A stretch of DNA of 64,000 nt from Flavobacterium pisciphilum (GTDB lineage: Bacteria > Bacteroidota > Bacteroidia > Flavobacteriales > Flavobacteriaceae): the NCBI RefSeq assembly GCF_020905345.1, contig NZ_JAJJMO010000001.1:1984001-2048000 (forward strand), given 5' to 3'. Below are positions 32,463 to 41,034 of the stretch, piece after piece. Positions within the stretch are counted from its first letter, which is position 1. Every line of letters starts with the position of its first letter. The notes beneath the pieces were generated by a model. The model was not told the origin of the DNA, did no database searches, and worked only from the letters and a program-made list of their open reading frames with translations. The translations under genes and the position numbers were made by a program.

Positions 32463-32545
32463 GGTTGAATTGAAGAAGATTTCCGTTTCGGTAAAATTTC
32501 TTTTTTATTTGTACTTTCGTTTAATAGGAATAATAAAATGCTAGT

Positions 32546-33079
32546 ATGAAAAAATACTTCTTGTTACTAATCTTAACTATTATTAGCTGTAATCATTCAA
32601 AAGAAAAAAGAACTCCAAAAAAAGAACTTGAAAAATTCTTTGAATCTGATAAAATTGATCATTATTATTTAGACATTTCAGAAGACAAAATCATTAACAT
32701 TCTATGCATCAAAAACAAAACTAAAGATGAAAAAGAACTAGGAGGACTATTAGCAAGCCATTATCCAGATTCTATTTCAGAACCTGATTTTGAATTGAAA
32801 TTAAAAAAATTTCATTTTATAAAGAAAGAACTTAGCGAAAAAAAGAAAAAAGAAGTTGAAACCGTTTTTAGCCAAAAGGATTCATTACAAAATGAATACT
32901 CTAGTTGTCTCCCTAATTATCGTGATATTTTTATTTTTAAAAGAAAGAATTCTATAATTGGAATAGCAAAGGTTTGTTTTGGATGCGGAGTTACCCAATT
33001 CCTAGGAACTAAAGTCGATACAGATGGTTTCGGATTACCTACTGAATTAGATAAACTTGAAAAAATCATCCGAGAATAG
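32546..33079 (+). CDS. Putative lipoprotein, 177 residues
   Basis: Starts MKKYFLLLILTIISCNH, a short lipoprotein signal with the lipidated Cys at residue 15. The mature part is Lys/Glu-rich. I recognise no family. The region FIFKRKNSIIGIAKVCFGCGVTQFLGT contains a CFGCG pair that could bind metal or form a disulfide. The helical stretch ELSEKKKKEVETVFSQKDSL precedes it. It is followed by a 13-base gap to the next gene. Confidence 0.72.
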   Translation: MKKYFLLLILTIISCNHSKEKRTPKKELEKFFESDKIDHYYLDISEDKIINILCIKNKTKDEKELGGLLASHYPDSISEPDFELKLKKFHFIKKELSEKKKKEVETVFSQKDSLQNEYSSCLPNYRDIFIFKRKNSIIGIAKVCFGCGVTQFLGTKVDTDGFGLPTELDKLEKIIRE

Positions 33080-33092
33080 AAACAAATAAAAA

Positions 33093-33623
33093 ATGATATT
33101 TAGAATTGAAGCTCACAGAACAAGTCTTATAACCCGAGAGGAATTTTCTGCTACTGAATGGGCTGAAAAGTTTGATGAATTCATTAGCTGCACTTCTTTT
33201 ATTAATGATAAGGAACTTGTAATGGAACTTACTCATGAATTTAATCTTAATCAAACTCAGATTGAAGAAATTGAAAAATGTCTAACAAACGAAACAATAC
33301 TTTCGCATAGATATTCGTGTACTAAATACGAGCATTTTAAAATTGAGCCTGTTTATTTGAATATTAAAAAGGGAACAGGAAAACTTATTTATTGGCGAGA
33401 TTGGGATTACATTTTTGAGAAAAGAGAAAACGATTATTTCCTTTGGTGCTTTTTGGGAGGTTTTGCCGATTTGCAAAGAGAGATAAAGCTAAGTGAAGAA
33501 CACGTAAAAAAATATAAAGAAATAGGTCTTGCCCAAATAGATTATTTAATTGAGAATCTCAAAAAACTACACCAGTCCGAAGAATATGAACTAGCATTAA
33601 CAGAGAATAGACGAGTAATGTAA
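33093..33623 (+). CDS. Hypothetical protein, 176 residues
   Basis: A soluble protein without signal peptide or membrane segment. It starts MIFRIEAHRTSLITREEFSA. The N-terminal half is helical (WAEKFDEFISC, ELTHEFNLNQTQIEEIEKCL). The centre is aromatic and beta-like (LIYWRDWDYIFEKRENDYFLWCFLGGF). The C-terminal part is a long charged helix. I do not recognise a family. It follows the lipoprotein at 32546 closely and may be cotranscribed with it. Confidence 0.65.
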   Translation: MIFRIEAHRTSLITREEFSATEWAEKFDEFISCTSFINDKELVMELTHEFNLNQTQIEEIEKCLTNETILSHRYSCTKYEHFKIEPVYLNIKKGTGKLIYWRDWDYIFEKRENDYFLWCFLGGFADLQREIKLSEEHVKKYKEIGLAQIDYLIENLKKLHQSEEYELALTENRRVM

Positions 33624-33672
33624 GCGCTACTTTTTATATTTTTCTTATATTTCAACTTCCATTTACAATTTT

Positions 33673-34599
33673 ATGAAACGATTACTTCTAACGCTTTATT
33701 TACTTATCGGAATGTCTAGTTCTCCATACGCTCAAAAAATTATTCCTTTATATAATAGCAAAGTGCCCAACTCCAAAGAAATTACAGGAGTAAAAGACAC
33801 TGCTATTGTTTATAATGCTGGAAATAAAAAAATCACTGTAATTACAAGAGTTGCTTCTCCTGACCTTACTGTTTTTCTTCCCGAAAAAAACAAAGCTACT
33901 GGTATAGCTGTAATTATTTGCCCCGGTGGTGGCTATTCGGGAGTAGCAATTGATCATGAAGGGTATGCTATTGCAAAAAGGCTAAACGAAAGCGGCATCG
34001 CAGGATTTGTTTTAAAATACCGTTTACCTGATACAGAATATGTCGAAAACAAATCAATCGTTCCTCTACAAGATGCTCAACGTGCAATAGAGTTGGTGAG
34101 AGAAAATGCCAAGCAATGGGGGATTAATCCCAACAAAATAGGAATTCAAGGAAGTTCAGCAGGAGGGCATTTGGCCTCAACTGCAGGTACGCATTATTCA
34201 AAATCCTATATAGACAATCCAAACAAAACCAATCTACGTCCCGATTTTATGATACTTACCTATCCTGTTATTAGCATGACAGATAGTTTAACTCATCTAG
34301 GTTCACGAAATAATTTGTTAGGCGAAAATACATCTGCTGAAGAAATCAAAGAATACTCAAACGAATTGCATATTACACCAAACACGCCTCCTACATTTAT
34401 TACACATGCTGTAGATGACGATGCAGTGAAGGTACAAAATTCACTTGTATTTATTGCTGGATTGCAACAAAACAAAGTTCCAGTTGAATCTTTCTTTTAT
34501 ACCAATGGTGGTCACGGTTTCGGGATGGACAATCCTACCAGCACTATTCAGTGGATAGATAGTTGTATCGATTGGATTTTGAAAATTAATAAAAAATAA
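33673..34599 (+). CDS. Secreted alpha/beta hydrolase (BD-FAE/acetyl-esterase-like)
   Basis: A 308-residue exported hydrolase with a signal peptide (residues 1-20, ending SPYA). The oxyanion motif CPGGGYSG lies at 83-90, with the nucleophile Ser162 in GSSAGG. An Asp in HAVDDDAV and the His in NGGHGFGM complete the triad. The combination matches BD-FAE/Axe-type esterases that deacetylate or deferuloylate plant polysaccharides and are often found with glycan-utilisation genes. None is adjacent here, so the substrate is uncertain. Only 10 bases separate it from the MepB-like gene. Confidence 0.87.
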   Translation: MKRLLLTLYLLIGMSSSPYAQKIIPLYNSKVPNSKEITGVKDTAIVYNAGNKKITVITRVASPDLTVFLPEKNKATGIAVIICPGGGYSGVAIDHEGYAIAKRLNESGIAGFVLKYRLPDTEYVENKSIVPLQDAQRAIELVRENAKQWGINPNKIGIQGSSAGGHLASTAGTHYSKSYIDNPNKTNLRPDFMILTYPVISMTDSLTHLGSRNNLLGENTSAEEIKEYSNELHITPNTPPTFITHAVDDDAVKVQNSLVFIAGLQQNKVPVESFFYTNGGHGFGMDNPTSTIQWIDSCIDWILKINKK

Positions 34600-34609
34600 A
34601 ACTATAATA

Positions 34610-35137
34610 ATGACAACCTCAACTTGGGAAATTTCAAGTTCTATTCCTAAAGATTTACTTGAAGCAAAAGAACACCTATACGATGCATGCAACCTTGCAT
34701 GTACCCAACCAATAGCTGAAGCTGAAAGTGCCGATTATGCTGCTTATACTTTTCAGATAAATAATCAATCGGCTGTATATCGCATAGCGAAAATCACTCC
34801 AACAAAAGTGGGACAATTTGTTACGCTCTGGAAAAGAAGCGAGAAAGGTCCTATTGCCCCTTTTGAAATTACAGACAACATCGATTACTTTATTGTAAGT
34901 ACTAGAAATGGTTCTCATTTTGGACAGTTCATTTTTCCAAAATCAATATTACATCAAAAAGGAATTTTGTCTGATGACAAGAAAGAAGGCAAACGTGCCA
35001 TACGTGTATATCCGCCTTGGGATACAACAACTAGCAAGCAAGCGCAAAAGACGCAACAATGGCAATTAGCCTATTTTGTGACTATTCTCAATGACAAACC
35101 CGTTGATACTGATTTAATAAAAAAATTGATTCCTTAA
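34610..35137 (+). CDS. MepB family protein
   Basis: A 175-residue cytoplasmic protein of the MepB family, named from the Staphylococcus aureus mepRAB locus; its function is undefined. The family pattern is clear: YAAYTFQINNQSAVYRIAKITPTKVGQFVTLWKR, then FGQFIFPKSILHQKGI and GKRAIRVYPPWD. No MATE-type transporter (MepA) or MarR regulator (MepR) is adjacent, so only the B member is represented. It may be cotranscribed with the esterase just upstream. Confidence 0.88.
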   Translation: MTTSTWEISSSIPKDLLEAKEHLYDACNLACTQPIAEAESADYAAYTFQINNQSAVYRIAKITPTKVGQFVTLWKRSEKGPIAPFEITDNIDYFIVSTRNGSHFGQFIFPKSILHQKGILSDDKKEGKRAIRVYPPWDTTTSKQAQKTQQWQLAYFVTILNDKPVDTDLIKKLIP

Positions 35138-35206
35138 TAAATAAATTATATTTTAGCTAATGCTTACAATGTAAGCAACCAATTATTAACACTAAAAACA
35201 ATAGCC

Positions 35207-35839
35207 ATGACAGGAATAGACAGTTTGGGAACATTTATAATAGCCGCAACAATTGTTATTATTACTCCAGGAATCGACACCATCATGGTATTAACAAGAA
35301 GTATTTCTTTGGGTAAAAAAGCTGGATTATATTCGGCTATAGGTGTTAGTTTAGGACTTATCATCCATACGCTTGGAGCAACATTTGGACTTTCGCTAAT
35401 ATTAGCGAAATCTGCTTTTGCTTTTAGTCTCGTAAAGTATTTAGGAGCTGCCTATTTATTTTATCTTGGTTATAAATCGCTTACTGCAAAAACTAACCAA
35501 ACAGAAATAAAATCTATTGAAGTTAAAAATACAGCAAACAAAAAGTTGTTTCTTACTGCACTTTTAAGTGACGTTCTAAATCCTAAAATTGCTATTTTCT
35601 TCTTGGCATTTTTACCTCAGTTTATAAAAACCTCTGAGATAAACAATCCCGTTCCTTACTTAGTACTAGGATTCATTATCTTTATTATTGCCTTAATATG
35701 GTGTTCGTTCTTGGCATTAATGGGAAGTAGTGTTGCAACTCTTTTTAATAAAAATAAGAATGCCGAAAGCAGATTAAACAAAATGACTGGAATTGTTTTT
35801 ATTTTGCTTGGTTTAAAAATCGCTTTTACAAAAAGGTAA
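35207..35839 (+). CDS. LysE family amino-acid/metabolite exporter
   Basis: A 210-residue inner-membrane protein of the LysE/RhtB type with about six hydrophobic segments. The family opening is TIVIITPGIDTIMVLTRS (usually TPGPD) at about 15-32, followed by the GKKAGLYSAIGVSLG loop. AAYLFYLGYKSL and LSDVLNPKIAIFFLAFLPQF are also diagnostic. Such proteins export basic or neutral amino acids or homoserine lactones; the substrate cannot be read from sequence. Confidence 0.9.
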   Translation: MTGIDSLGTFIIAATIVIITPGIDTIMVLTRSISLGKKAGLYSAIGVSLGLIIHTLGATFGLSLILAKSAFAFSLVKYLGAAYLFYLGYKSLTAKTNQTEIKSIEVKNTANKKLFLTALLSDVLNPKIAIFFLAFLPQFIKTSEINNPVPYLVLGFIIFIIALIWCSFLALMGSSVATLFNKNKNAESRLNKMTGIVFILLGLKIAFTKR

Positions 35840-35928
35840 ATCAACTCCTAAGCGTCATTAATTACATTTCTTATACAAGCAACTCATAATAATAAATGCC
35901 CGAAAATGATTCTGGCACTATCTAACAT

Positions 35929-36609
35929 ATGAATCCTGATTATACAAAATTAGACAATCCAGTTTGGTATTCTCTATCCGAAACGCATCATGAATTTGCA
36001 GTAGATTATAATACTATCAAATTTTATCATCCCGATTATTGTCCTTTTGGAGGTTTTACAACACAAGAGAATATCACTAAATCTATTGATGTTTATTCTG
36101 AATTAACTGATAACTTTTTTATTGTTGGCGAGAAACCTCAACTTTCAAATCAGCTAGAGTTGAAAAAAGAATTGATATGCCTGCAAATGATTATCAATAA
36201 CCGACTAGATATTGAAATTAAAGAAAATATTGTTGCACTAACTACTAGTGAACATATTGATGCTTTATTTGAATTGGTTAGTCTGGTACAGCCGGGTTAT
36301 TTTAAAAGAAAAACGGCTCTATTGGGCAATTATTTCGGAATATTTAAAGACAACAAACTTATTGCAGTTACAGGCGAACGCATGAAAATGAATGATTTTA
36401 CCGAAGTAAGTGCAATTGTTACACATCCTGATTATACAGGACAGGGATATGCAAAACAACTAATTGCTCATGCGGTAAACACTATTTTTGACCAAAATAA
36501 AACACCTTATTTACATGTAGTCGAAAGTAATATTAGCGCAATTAAGCTATACGAAAAACTAGGATTCACAACCAGACGAAAAATGAGCCTTTGGCATATT
36601 TCAAAATAA
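35929..36609 (+). CDS. GNAT family N-acetyltransferase (FR47-like)
   Basis: A 226-residue acetyltransferase. The GNAT core is in the C-terminal half: AIVTHPDYTGQGYAKQLIAHAVN at about 164-186 is the acetyl-CoA-binding motif A with the Q/RxxGxG/A pattern, and YLHVVESNISAIKLYEKLGFTTRRKM is motif B. The N-terminal 85 residues (PVWYSLSETHHEFAVDY ...) form a substrate-side extension often seen in FR47/GCN5-like proteins. Substrate unknown. It lies 14 bases before the DinB-like gene. Confidence 0.88.
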   Translation: MNPDYTKLDNPVWYSLSETHHEFAVDYNTIKFYHPDYCPFGGFTTQENITKSIDVYSELTDNFFIVGEKPQLSNQLELKKELICLQMIINNRLDIEIKENIVALTTSEHIDALFELVSLVQPGYFKRKTALLGNYFGIFKDNKLIAVTGERMKMNDFTEVSAIVTHPDYTGQGYAKQLIAHAVNTIFDQNKTPYLHVVESNISAIKLYEKLGFTTRRKMSLWHISK

Positions 36610-36622
36610 AGAACCAACAATT

Positions 36623-37117
36623 ATGACAAATATGTTTAGACAAGGAGCCTCTGGTGCATTACTTGATGTATATGAGCGCACAATTACTGAGTTACAACAA
36701 ACCATTTCGGATATTTCAGATACTGAACTGATAAAGATTGTAGACCATCAAACAACTGATGATAGTTGCAGATCAATCCAGACTATTTTATCACATGTTA
36801 TTTGCTCAGGTTATGCTTATGGAACTTATGTCCGACGTTTTAAAGGAGAGCAAATAGAATTTGATGATGATGATATCTTTTACCCTACTATAAATGATTA
36901 CAATAATCATTTAAACGATTCTTTTATTTTTATGGTTGATTCTTTTAGAAACATAAATGACAATGAACTCGAAGAATCTGATAACGCAAAAAAACTAACC
37001 ACTTCTTGGGGTCAAGTATACGATATCGAACAAATAGTAGAACATGCCATTGTACATGTTTTAAGGCATCGTCGTCAAATCGAGAAATATAAAATAATAA
37101 TCCGCAATATGGAGTAA
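36623..37117 (+). CDS. DinB family protein
   Basis: A 164-residue four-helix-bundle protein of the DinB/YfiT superfamily. The three metal-binding histidines are probably in TILSHVICSGY, EHAIVHVLRHRRQIEKY. Members include thiol transferases using bacillithiol or mycothiol, and many uncharacterised proteins. Starts MTNMFRQGASGALLDVYER. Likely cotranscribed with the acetyltransferase upstream. Confidence 0.85.
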   Translation: MTNMFRQGASGALLDVYERTITELQQTISDISDTELIKIVDHQTTDDSCRSIQTILSHVICSGYAYGTYVRRFKGEQIEFDDDDIFYPTINDYNNHLNDSFIFMVDSFRNINDNELEESDNAKKLTTSWGQVYDIEQIVEHAIVHVLRHRRQIEKYKIIIRNME

Positions 37118-37161
37118 TACAGTTCTACAGTAACAGTTTACAATTTACAAACCCACTTTTC

Positions 37162-38043
37162 ATGAAAAAAACATTCTACCTCTTTATCTTCCTTATGTTT
37201 GCTAGTTCAAATTTTGCACAAACAAAAAGCAAGCAAACTGCAACTGAAAATCAACCAATCGTTCTTGGGATTACTGATAAATTAAAATCGGCTGAACTTG
37301 GTGAAACTAGAACAATAAACATCTACTTACCTCAAGGTTACAATAAAAAAGATACCTTAAAATACCCTGTTATATATATCCTTGATGGTGGTGTTGAAGA
37401 AGATTTTATCCATATTACAGGAATCGTTCGTTTTAATACTGAAGAGTGGATTGCTCGATTCCCAAAATCGATTGTAGTCGGGATAGAGAATACTAATCGA
37501 AGACGTGATTTTACTTTTAGCGTTCCTAATCTAGATTTTGTTGAAAAAATAGGATTCAAAAAAGAAAGCTTCTCTAAACATGGTGGCTCTGATAAATACA
37601 TTGCTTTTCTCGAAAAAGAATTACAACCTTATATTGATAAAAAATTCAATACAAGTAATCACAAAACTGTTATTGGTGAATCGCTTGCTGGGCTTTTAGC
37701 AACCGAAATTTTATTAAAACATCGTAATTTATTTGACAACTATATAATCATTGCTCCTAGCTTATGGTGGGGAGATCAATCGTTACTAACCGAAGCTCCT
37801 AGCTTACTTAAAGCAAAAAACAATAAACCTGTACAAGTATATATAGCCGCTTGCAACAAAGAGGAAGATAAAACCATGTATGATGTTGCTGTATCTTTAA
37901 GTGAAACGCTTAAGCAAAATGACGAAAAGAACACCAAAGTTTATTATGATTATATTCAGAACGAAATACACTCGACTGTAATTCATCAAGCAGTTTACAA
38001 TGGATTTAAAGCTTTTTATCCAAAAAGCATTTATCAGAAATAA
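37162..38043 (+). CDS. Esterase-D/enterochelin-esterase-like alpha/beta hydrolase
   Basis: A 293-residue exported hydrolase with a signal peptide (residues 1-20, ending SSNFAQ). It has the putative-esterase family layout: RTINIYLPQGY, YPVIYILDGG (67-76), VVGIENTNRRRDFT, the nucleophile Ser174 in IGESLAGL, and the catalytic His in NEIHSTVIH near 269. The family includes siderophore esterases (BesA, Fes/IroE-like) and others. No siderophore genes are nearby, so iron release is only one option. Confidence 0.87.
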   Translation: MKKTFYLFIFLMFASSNFAQTKSKQTATENQPIVLGITDKLKSAELGETRTINIYLPQGYNKKDTLKYPVIYILDGGVEEDFIHITGIVRFNTEEWIARFPKSIVVGIENTNRRRDFTFSVPNLDFVEKIGFKKESFSKHGGSDKYIAFLEKELQPYIDKKFNTSNHKTVIGESLAGLLATEILLKHRNLFDNYIIIAPSLWWGDQSLLTEAPSLLKAKNNKPVQVYIAACNKEEDKTMYDVAVSLSETLKQNDEKNTKVYYDYIQNEIHSTVIHQAVYNGFKAFYPKSIYQK

Positions 38044-38057
38044 AAAAGCAACTATAT

Positions 38058-38420
38058 ATGAATACTACTAAAAAAAGCACCCTAAGTAAAAAGAACCTAT
38101 TTCGTATTGTTCTGTTTACATTCATTGCTGCTTTATTATTCACCCCTATTTTTGGAAATCTGTATTCTCTTCTTATTGAGAAAGAATACTTTATTCCGAA
38201 ACAATCTTCTATCTTTACTTTTAGCGAAACTGTACATAATGATGGTTCTAGTGACGTATGGAGATATGGGAAAGATTTTAATAATTACTACTACAATTTA
38301 AGCAATGAAAATAATGATGTGCTTGTTTTGCCTAAAAGTAATATTGATAATTGTCCAGAATTTGATCCTGAGGATATAAGTACTTGGTGCGGATTAAAAA
38401 CACCAATAACTGAACCTTAA
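38058..38420 (+). CDS. Hypothetical membrane-anchored protein, 120 residues
   Basis: A basic N-terminus (MNTTKKSTLSKKNLFR) is followed by one hydrophobic segment at about 17-38, then a polar domain facing the periplasm. The domain holds two Cys (CPEF, TWCGL) that could form a disulfide. No family is recognised. It follows the esterase by 14 bases and precedes another unknown gene, which suggests a small accessory operon. Confidence 0.65.
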   Translation: MNTTKKSTLSKKNLFRIVLFTFIAALLFTPIFGNLYSLLIEKEYFIPKQSSIFTFSETVHNDGSSDVWRYGKDFNNYYYNLSNENNDVLVLPKSNIDNCPEFDPEDISTWCGLKTPITEP

Positions 38421-38467
38421 ATTATATTGAATACACTAAAAAAGTAGTAACACATAAATAAAAAATC

Positions 38468-39109
38468 ATGACCGAAGATCAACAATACATCTATGATTCA
38501 TTAGTGAACCAAATAAAAATGGGATTTTTTCCTGTTGATGAGATTAAAGAAATGACATGGGAACAAGTCGAAGATGAAGAATTTGAAGATGAAATTTCAG
38601 AAAAATGGGTTAATACAACTGTTGATACCGAATTTAAAAAACACACAGAAGCAAGCAAAAACTGGAAGACTCCAACGGATACCCAAAAGCTTGTAAAGGC
38701 TTTTAATGAGTTAAGTGAAGCAAAAATAATAGCGCTTCATAATGCAGGCTACACTACTAGCGAGGGCGAATACGAAGTTGTTGAGGTTGAAATAGAATTA
38801 AGAAAACACCAAATACAATCTGACGGATATTGTTTTTACCACCAGCAGGATTTAGAAAGAGCTATTGATCCTGATAGTAGAAACCTGATGATAGCATTCC
38901 AGAAAATTGACAATTCAGATGATGCTGTTACAATTAGTGTTGGTCAAAAAGTAGCAGAAAAGCTAAAGGAAAATGGCTTTGAAGTAATTTGGGATGGAAC
39001 TGCTCAAACCAAAATTGAGATTCCAAATTTTAATTGGGAGAAAGTTTATAGTGAGTCTGATGAAGATTTACTAAATCACAACAGAGTACTACAGTTTATG
39101 AAGTCATAA
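38468..39109 (+). CDS. DUF6891-like hypothetical protein
   Basis: A 213-residue very acidic soluble protein. The N-terminus has a dense Glu/Asp stretch (EMTWEQVEDEEFEDEISE). The centre GYCFYHQQDLERAI ... LMIAFQKID and VGQKVAEKLKENGFEVIWDGT resemble the DUF6891 family of bacterial proteins of unknown function. I recall this family only loosely, so a domain search is needed. A strong terminator at 39123 ends the transcription unit. Confidence 0.6.
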   Translation: MTEDQQYIYDSLVNQIKMGFFPVDEIKEMTWEQVEDEEFEDEISEKWVNTTVDTEFKKHTEASKNWKTPTDTQKLVKAFNELSEAKIIALHNAGYTTSEGEYEVVEVEIELRKHQIQSDGYCFYHQQDLERAIDPDSRNLMIAFQKIDNSDDAVTISVGQKVAEKLKENGFEVIWDGTAQTKIEIPNFNWEKVYSESDEDLLNHNRVLQFMKS

Positions 39110-39122
39110 TAATTTCACTTGC

Positions 39123-39172
39123 AATCTTGTCATTCTTCGTTCTTCTGAATGACAAGATTGTGATTGTTTTTT
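39123..39172 (+). terminator. Terminator after the DUF6891-like gene
   Basis: A 14-bp stem (39123-39136 with 39148-39161) and a following T-rich run. Confidence 0.88.
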
Positions 39173-39302
39173 AGGTTGAATCCTAATCTTTACATTATAG
39201 AGTCTCAACATCTTCATCTAAGAGAACCAACTGTTTACTACTTAGTTGAATTTTTACAAAAAGATTAACATTACACTTATTCTTACAAGCATTAATTCCT
39301 AT

Positions 39303-39310
39303 TATATTTG
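39303..39310 (+). promoter_or_regulatory. -7 box upstream of the Lys/Cys-rich protein gene
   Basis: TATATTTG, about 58 bases before the ATG at 39369. No good TTG at the usual spacing. Confidence 0.4.
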
Positions 39311-39368
39311 ACTCATCATTTTAGAAATATCTAAAAATGAAATCATCACCATTCAAAAAAAAAATAAA

Positions 39369-39581
39369 ATGACAAAGGTAATTACTGTTCTAACTATTGC
39401 TTTATTTACTATGGGTGTAAATGCTCAAGAAGCTAATCCAACTGCAAAAAAAGAAGCTACTTCTAAAACAATGAGCAAAGCTGATATTGAAAAATGTAAA
39501 GCTAAATGCAAAGCAGATGGAAAAAAATGTGACAAAGACATGGCTAAAAAAGATGCCAAAAAATGTTGTTCTAAAAAGTAA
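39369..39581 (+). CDS. Small exported Lys/Cys-rich protein, 70 residues
   Basis: A 70-residue protein. A signal peptide (about 1-19, ending GVNAQ) leaves a mature part of about 50 residues that is more than one third Lys. It carries five Cys (KCKAKCKADGKKCDKD ... KKCCSKK). The first three are spaced as C-x3-C-x6-C and a CC pair is near the end. It is probably metal-binding or disulfide-stabilised in the periplasm. I recognise no named family. It has its own -7 box and terminator, so it looks like a single-gene unit. Confidence 0.75.
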   Translation: MTKVITVLTIALFTMGVNAQEANPTAKKEATSKTMSKADIEKCKAKCKADGKKCDKDMAKKDAKKCCSKK

Positions 39582-39598
39582 TCCTTTTTAAAATCCAT

Positions 39599-39631
39599 AA
39601 AAAAAGCTTCAGGAAACTGAAGCTTTTTTTT
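39599..39631. terminator. Bidirectional terminator
   Basis: Stem AAGCTTCAG-gaaa-CTGAAGCTT (39604-39625) with an A-run before and T-run after. Serves the small Lys/Cys-rich gene and the convergent DUF4442 gene. Confidence 0.88.
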
Positions 39632-39651
39632 ATACTATATAATTTGTTGTT

Positions 39652-40104
39652 TTATTTTACGCGAATACTCCACTCAAAATCCATCTCGGATACTTGAACT
39701 CCCTCTTCGTTGGTACCTATAGATTTCATCCAGAAGGTTTGCCCCTCACCTGTTTCAATTGTTTTTTGAATGGCTTCGGCTATTAAATGACCGTCGTTGC
39801 ATACAAATGTAATACGTCCAGTTGCTTTCTTGGTAAAGTTTCCTTTATTATTGGCTACAAGCATTGAAATCTTACGTCCGCTTTTTTGAATTGCAGCTAT
39901 TACCAATGCTCCTGTTGTAAGCTCGGCTGCCATAGCTTGTACTGCAAAATACATAGAATTGAAAGGATTCTGATTTATCCAACGGTGCTTTACTGTTACA
40001 ACGCATTTATTCTCGTTGATTTCTTTTACACGTACCCCACAAATAAAGGCCGATGGTAATTTGAATAATACAAATTTGTTGAGTTTAGAAACTGAAATTG
40101 CCAT
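39652..40104 (-). CDS. DUF4442 hotdog-fold protein
   Basis: A 150-residue cytoplasmic protein of the DUF4442 (thioesterase-like hotdog) family. Family features are LPSAFICGVRV, HRWINQNPFNSMYFAVQAMAAEL (hotdog helix) and the later strands GRITFVCNDG. Related proteins hydrolyse acyl-CoA, but activity has not been shown for this family. The start at 40104 is chosen because the 26 codons upstream are Cys/Phe-rich with no family match and run into the region between divergent genes. Confidence 0.85.
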   Translation of the reverse strand: MAISVSKLNKFVLFKLPSAFICGVRVKEINENKCVVTVKHRWINQNPFNSMYFAVQAMAAELTTGALVIAAIQKSGRKISMLVANNKGNFTKKATGRITFVCNDGHLIAEAIQKTIETGEGQTFWMKSIGTNEEGVQVSEMDFEWSIRVK

Positions 40105-40335
40105 TAGATTTATTTTTTTATGTAAAAATACAAAAAAACTATGCACGCACAATAAATTGTTTTTACTTTCACAAAACACCAATGAAAACGGCTACTCCCA
40201 CTGATTTTCAATGCTTATTTGAATGAATTTAAATTTTAAACTTGTTAAAATTTTGTTAATAATTAGTACTATGCAAAACAAGATACTGTCTTTTAGCCAT
40301 ATATTTGTATAAGAAATTACTATATACTTTTAATC

Positions 40336-40815
40336 ATGGAAACAACAACACCACTAATCATGGAAACACCTTCAGAAAGAAACACAGCTACGTTCACACA
40401 TTTGAGTACATTGACTCAATATTTTATTCCGTTTGGGAATTACATCTTCCCGATTTTAATTTGGTCGAGTAAGAAAGACAAATCCGAATTTATAAATCAT
40501 CACGGTAAACAAGCTTTAAATTTTCAATTGAGCTTATTGTTATACACTTTGATTCTTGCCTTAATTGCTATTCCGATTTTTGTTTTTGTAATCTTCAAAA
40601 ACATTCCGATGGATGTAATTATAAATGACAATGATTTCACAATGAATAATTTTAACCTTAGTGACAATATTGGAATATTAAGCATTGGAGTCTTAGCTAT
40701 ACTAATTTTTGGAATGCTAAAAGTAGTTGAGTTCTTCTTGGTTATTTACGCTTCTATAAAAGCTTCAAACGGGGAATTATACAAATATCCGCTTACAATA
40801 CCTTTTATTAAGTAA
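40336..40815 (+). CDS. DUF4870 domain-containing membrane protein
   Basis: A 159-residue inner-membrane protein. The DUF4870 signature is seen at FTHLSTLTQYFIPFGNYIFPILIW and SEFINHHGKQALNFQLSLLLYTL, with three to four membrane segments. Members sit in many Bacteroidota genomes next to PadR-PspC genes, as here. Possible role in membrane stress or lipid balance; function not known. A Met nine codons later (40360) is an alternative start. TATATTTG at 40300-40307 is a plausible -7 box. Confidence 0.86.
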   Translation: METTTPLIMETPSERNTATFTHLSTLTQYFIPFGNYIFPILIWSSKKDKSEFINHHGKQALNFQLSLLLYTLILALIAIPIFVFVIFKNIPMDVIINDNDFTMNNFNLSDNIGILSIGVLAILIFGMLKVVEFFLVIYASIKASNGELYKYPLTIPFIK

Positions 40816-41034
40816 TGCCTTTCTTCAAGTCTATTTTAGGACAAGAAGAGAAAAAGTTAAAAGTTATATACAATAATATGAGCCTAGCCCTGATAGAAGT
40901 GGCATCCTTTATCTGACTTCTTTAGTCAGGTAAAGATAAAACGGAGAGCAGGTATTAGCTTCAAAAAAAATCATCAATCATCAATCATCAATCAAAAAAC
41001 GAATTGCTCAATCTAAACAAAACAAAATGAAATT
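40816..41034. other. Intergenic region with Flavo-1-like repeat and ATCATCA repeats
   Basis: It separates DUF4870 from the PadR operon. It holds the structured repeat at 40886-40952 and a short tandem run of ATCATCA units at about 40971-40993. Confidence 0.6.
40886..40952 (+). repeat. Structured interspersed repeat, copy 2 (Flavo-1 RNA-like)
   Basis: Begins AGCCCTGATAGAAGTGGCAT and ends GGAGAGCAGG, like copy 1 at 13830. The internal stem is different (TCTGACT with AGTCAGG) but in the same place, suggesting a conserved structure. Confidence 0.65.

Noticed and set aside
34610..35137. mepRAB multidrug efflux locus
   Set aside because: Only the MepB-family member is here, with no MATE transporter or MarR regulator adjacent.
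40971..40993. ATCATCA short tandem repeat as a phase-variation switch
   Set aside because: It lies between genes, about 45 bases before the PadR gene and outside any reading frame. With only about three units, variation is possible but unsupported.
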